Shown one piece after another: positions 62,851-64,000 of a stretch of 64,000 nt of DNA; within the stretch, counting starts at the first letter, position 1; each line of letters opens with the position of its first letter. Source of the DNA: Brevibacterium pigmentatum (GTDB taxonomy: Bacteria > Actinomycetota > Actinomycetes > Actinomycetales > Brevibacteriaceae); NCBI RefSeq assembly GCF_011617465.1, contig NZ_CP050153.1, positions 3,844,001-3,908,000 on the forward strand, given 5' to 3'. Below the pieces are notes generated by a model, which did not search any database, was not told where the DNA came from, and saw only the letters and a program-made list of their open reading frames with translations. Made by a program: the position numbers and the translations under genes.

Positions 62851-62871
62851 ACAATGCTTGGCGTTCTCTGT

Positions 62872-64000
62872 TCAGAGAGCTTCCTCGTTGGAGATTCCCA
62901 AGAGACCAAGGATGCGGTCGAGGTCCTCTTGGTTGGCGAACTCCACGCTCAGTTTGCCCTTACGCTTACCAACGGAGATGTTCACCTTGGTGTCCAGACG
63001 ATCACCCAAACGCTCTGCAACGGCCAAGAACTCCGGAGAAACCTTCGTCGTTGCACGTGAAACATTGATCGAATCGCCGCGGTTGAGCAGAACGACTGCT
63101 TCCTCCGAAGCCCTGACAGACAGTCCTTCAGCAACGATGCGCTGCGCCAGAACTTCCATATGCTCGGGATCGCGCAGACCAAGAATAGCTCGGGCATGGC
63201 CAGCCGAGATCACGCCGGCTGCTACGCGGCGCTGAACCAGAGGAGGCAGTCGGAGAAGACGCAAGGTATTGGAGATCTGGGGACGTGAACGCCCGATGCG
63301 CTCGGAAAGCTCCTCCTGAGTACACCCGAAGTCCTCGAGCAGCTGCCCGTAGGCCGCAGCTTCCTCCAAGGGGTTCAGCTCAGCACGGTGCAGGTTCTCC
63401 AGAAGCGCATCGCGAAGGAGATCTGTATCTTCGACGTACCGAATGATTGCCGGAATCGTCGACAGACCTGCGTCCTTCGTCGCCCGCAGGCGACGCTCAC
63501 CCATGATGAGTTCGAAGCGCGAACGATCGCTCGGCTTCTGCCTGACGACGACAGGCTGAAGGACACCGATCTCACGAATGCTGTGCACAAGCTCGGCCAA
63601 GAGATCTTCGTCGAAGACAGTACGTGGCTGACGAGGATTCGCATCGATGAGCTCGACATCGATCTCACCGAACTCGGTATCCGGAATGGACTCAACGCCG
63701 TCCATCTCACCGTCGTCATAGCCGTCGACGACCTCGTCTGCGTCAGCATCGCCCGGATCCTCAGCCTTGGCCGATGAACTCGAGTCTTCACTGGATTCCG
63801 AGTTTGCCGAGAACGCGGCATCCTCTTTCTCCGTGGTTGCCGACTCGCTATCCACTTCAGCGGCATCCGAAGCACGTGCTACTACGGCCGTAGTATCAAC
63901 GTCACTGGCGCTGCCGTTGTCCTCCGCCTCTGCCGGTTCATCCGGCTGGTCGTCGCTACTGCGACCGGAGGACGTGTACACGCCGGGATGAGTCTCACGA
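62872..64000 (-). CDS. parB: chromosome-partitioning protein ParB (5' partial)
   Basis: The frame remains open to the window edge, and the usual ParB N-terminal basic motif (GLGRGLGALI type) is not in the window, so the start lies outside; a GTG at 63981 is only a possible internal start. The core is complete: [19 protein letters not shown], the CTP-binding boxes [15 protein letters not shown] and [16 protein letters not shown], the [23 protein letters not shown] and GHARAILGL, then a C-terminal dimerisation region ([19 protein letters not shown]). About 110 residues before the core are an acidic, Ser/Asp/Glu/Ala-rich extension. ParB loads on parS as a CTP clamp to segregate the origin. parA should lie beyond the edge. 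Confidence 0.95.
   Translation of the reverse strand, partial: RETHPGVYTSSGRSSDDQPDEPAEAEDNGSASDVDTTAVVARASDAAEVDSESATTEKEDAAFSANSESSEDSSSSAKAEDPGDADADEVVDGYDDGEMDGVESIPDTEFGEIDVELIDANPRQPRTVFDEDLLAELVHSIREIGVLQPVVVRQKPSDRSRFELIMGERRLRATKDAGLSTIPAIIRYVEDTDLLRDALLENLHRAELNPLEEAAAYGQLLEDFGCTQEELSERIGRSRPQISNTLRLLRLPPLVQRRVAAGVISAGHARAILGLRDPEHMEVLAQRIVAEGLSVRASEEAVVLLNRGDSINVSRATTKVSPEFLAVAERLGDRLDTKVNISVGKRKGKLSVEFANQEDLDRILGLLGISNEEAL
63050..63063. promoter_or_regulatory. parS site 11, inside the parB coding sequence (variant)
   Basis: GTTGCACGTGAAAC fits GTTNCACGTGAAAC. On the coding strand it spells the ParB residues VSRAT (minus strand GTTTCACGTGCAAC). Confidence 0.75.

Larger units (their letters stand above)
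59993..62871. other. 2.9-kb gene-free, lower-GC region with ten parS-like sites
   Basis: Between cwlM and parB no frame longer than 85 codons occurs and none resembles a protein. Base composition is visibly lower in GC than the flanks (one line sampled at 60661 has 29 of 60 G/C). Ten copies of the ParB-binding palindrome GTTTCACGTGAAAC or single-base variants are spaced 96-377 bases apart. A 24-bp tandem duplication lies at 61744-61791. One CCGAGGCGG copy is at 60436. I saw no DnaA-box cluster, so it does not look like oriC itself. Confidence 0.9.

Noticed and set aside
59993..62871. Possible oriC in the lower-GC region
   Set aside because: No cluster of DnaA-box-like words (TTGTCCACA type) was seen, and oriC normally lies beside dnaA, which is not in the window.
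1..64000. CRISPR arrays, prophage or insertion sequences
   Set aside because: No spaced direct-repeat array, transposase, integrase or phage structural gene was recognised; the repeats present are parS sites, palindromes and short tandem repeats.

Overview
The window is a high-GC actinobacterial chromosome segment. The gene order ponA - GT87-like membrane protein - rpsF - ssb - rpsR - rplI, followed at a distance by dnaB, and the order murJ - trxB - trxA - cwlM facing parB, are both known from mycobacteria and their relatives. They place the window on the flank of the chromosome origin. The predominantly GC-rich third codon positions, GTG/TTG starts and separate murJ and pseudokinase genes suggest a Micrococcales organism of Brevibacterium type; this assignment is inference. 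No phage, transposase, integrase or CRISPR array was seen.

Layout. 1-3.5 kb: end of an M20-type carbamoylase and three secreted cell-wall genes of nearly identical size (two lysozyme-like paralogues around an NlpC/P60-like protein). 3.8-6 kb: nucleotidyltransferase and an NAD(P)-dependent semialdehyde dehydrogenase. 6.3-17.8 kb: a complete selenocysteine system (selB, selA, tRNA-Sec, selD) beside its probable client, a three-subunit formate dehydrogenase whose catalytic subunit reads through an in-frame TGA with a hairpin just downstream. The same fdhA frame has two apparent single-base homopolymer insertions. 18-20.4 kb: methyltransferase, thioredoxin, LCP-family protein. 20.4-31.8 kb: cold-shock gene with a long leader, GNAT, HAD, a redox operon (regulator, cupin, dehydrogenase, acetyltransferase), thioesterase, SRPBCC, uroporphyrinogen-III synthase-like, LysR, dnaB, and two gene remnants. 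31.9-40.3 kb: a three-gene ABC transporter divergent from an ArsR/VOC pair with a visible operator, DUF445, an ArgE-like deacetylase, DUF2945 and DUF488 genes. 40.7-50 kb: ribosomal protein/ssb operon, ponA, acyl-CoA ligase and CCA-adding enzyme. 50.1-60 kb: NUDIX, DUF6049, murJ, pseudokinase, trxB, trxA and a cwlM whose zinc ligands look lost. 60-62.9 kb: a gene-free, lower-GC stretch carrying ten ParB-binding palindromes (parS), with an eleventh inside parB. 62.9-64 kb: parB, cut by the window edge and carrying a long acidic N-terminal extension.

The strongest unexplained signals are the dense parS array in an otherwise empty 2.9-kb region, and 35 copies of the 9-mer CCGAGGCGG (both strands) across the window, in coding DNA, in intergenic DNA and twice as inverted pairs forming terminator-like stems. 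Several clean palindromes in promoter regions (20381, 35619, 38151) look like operators.
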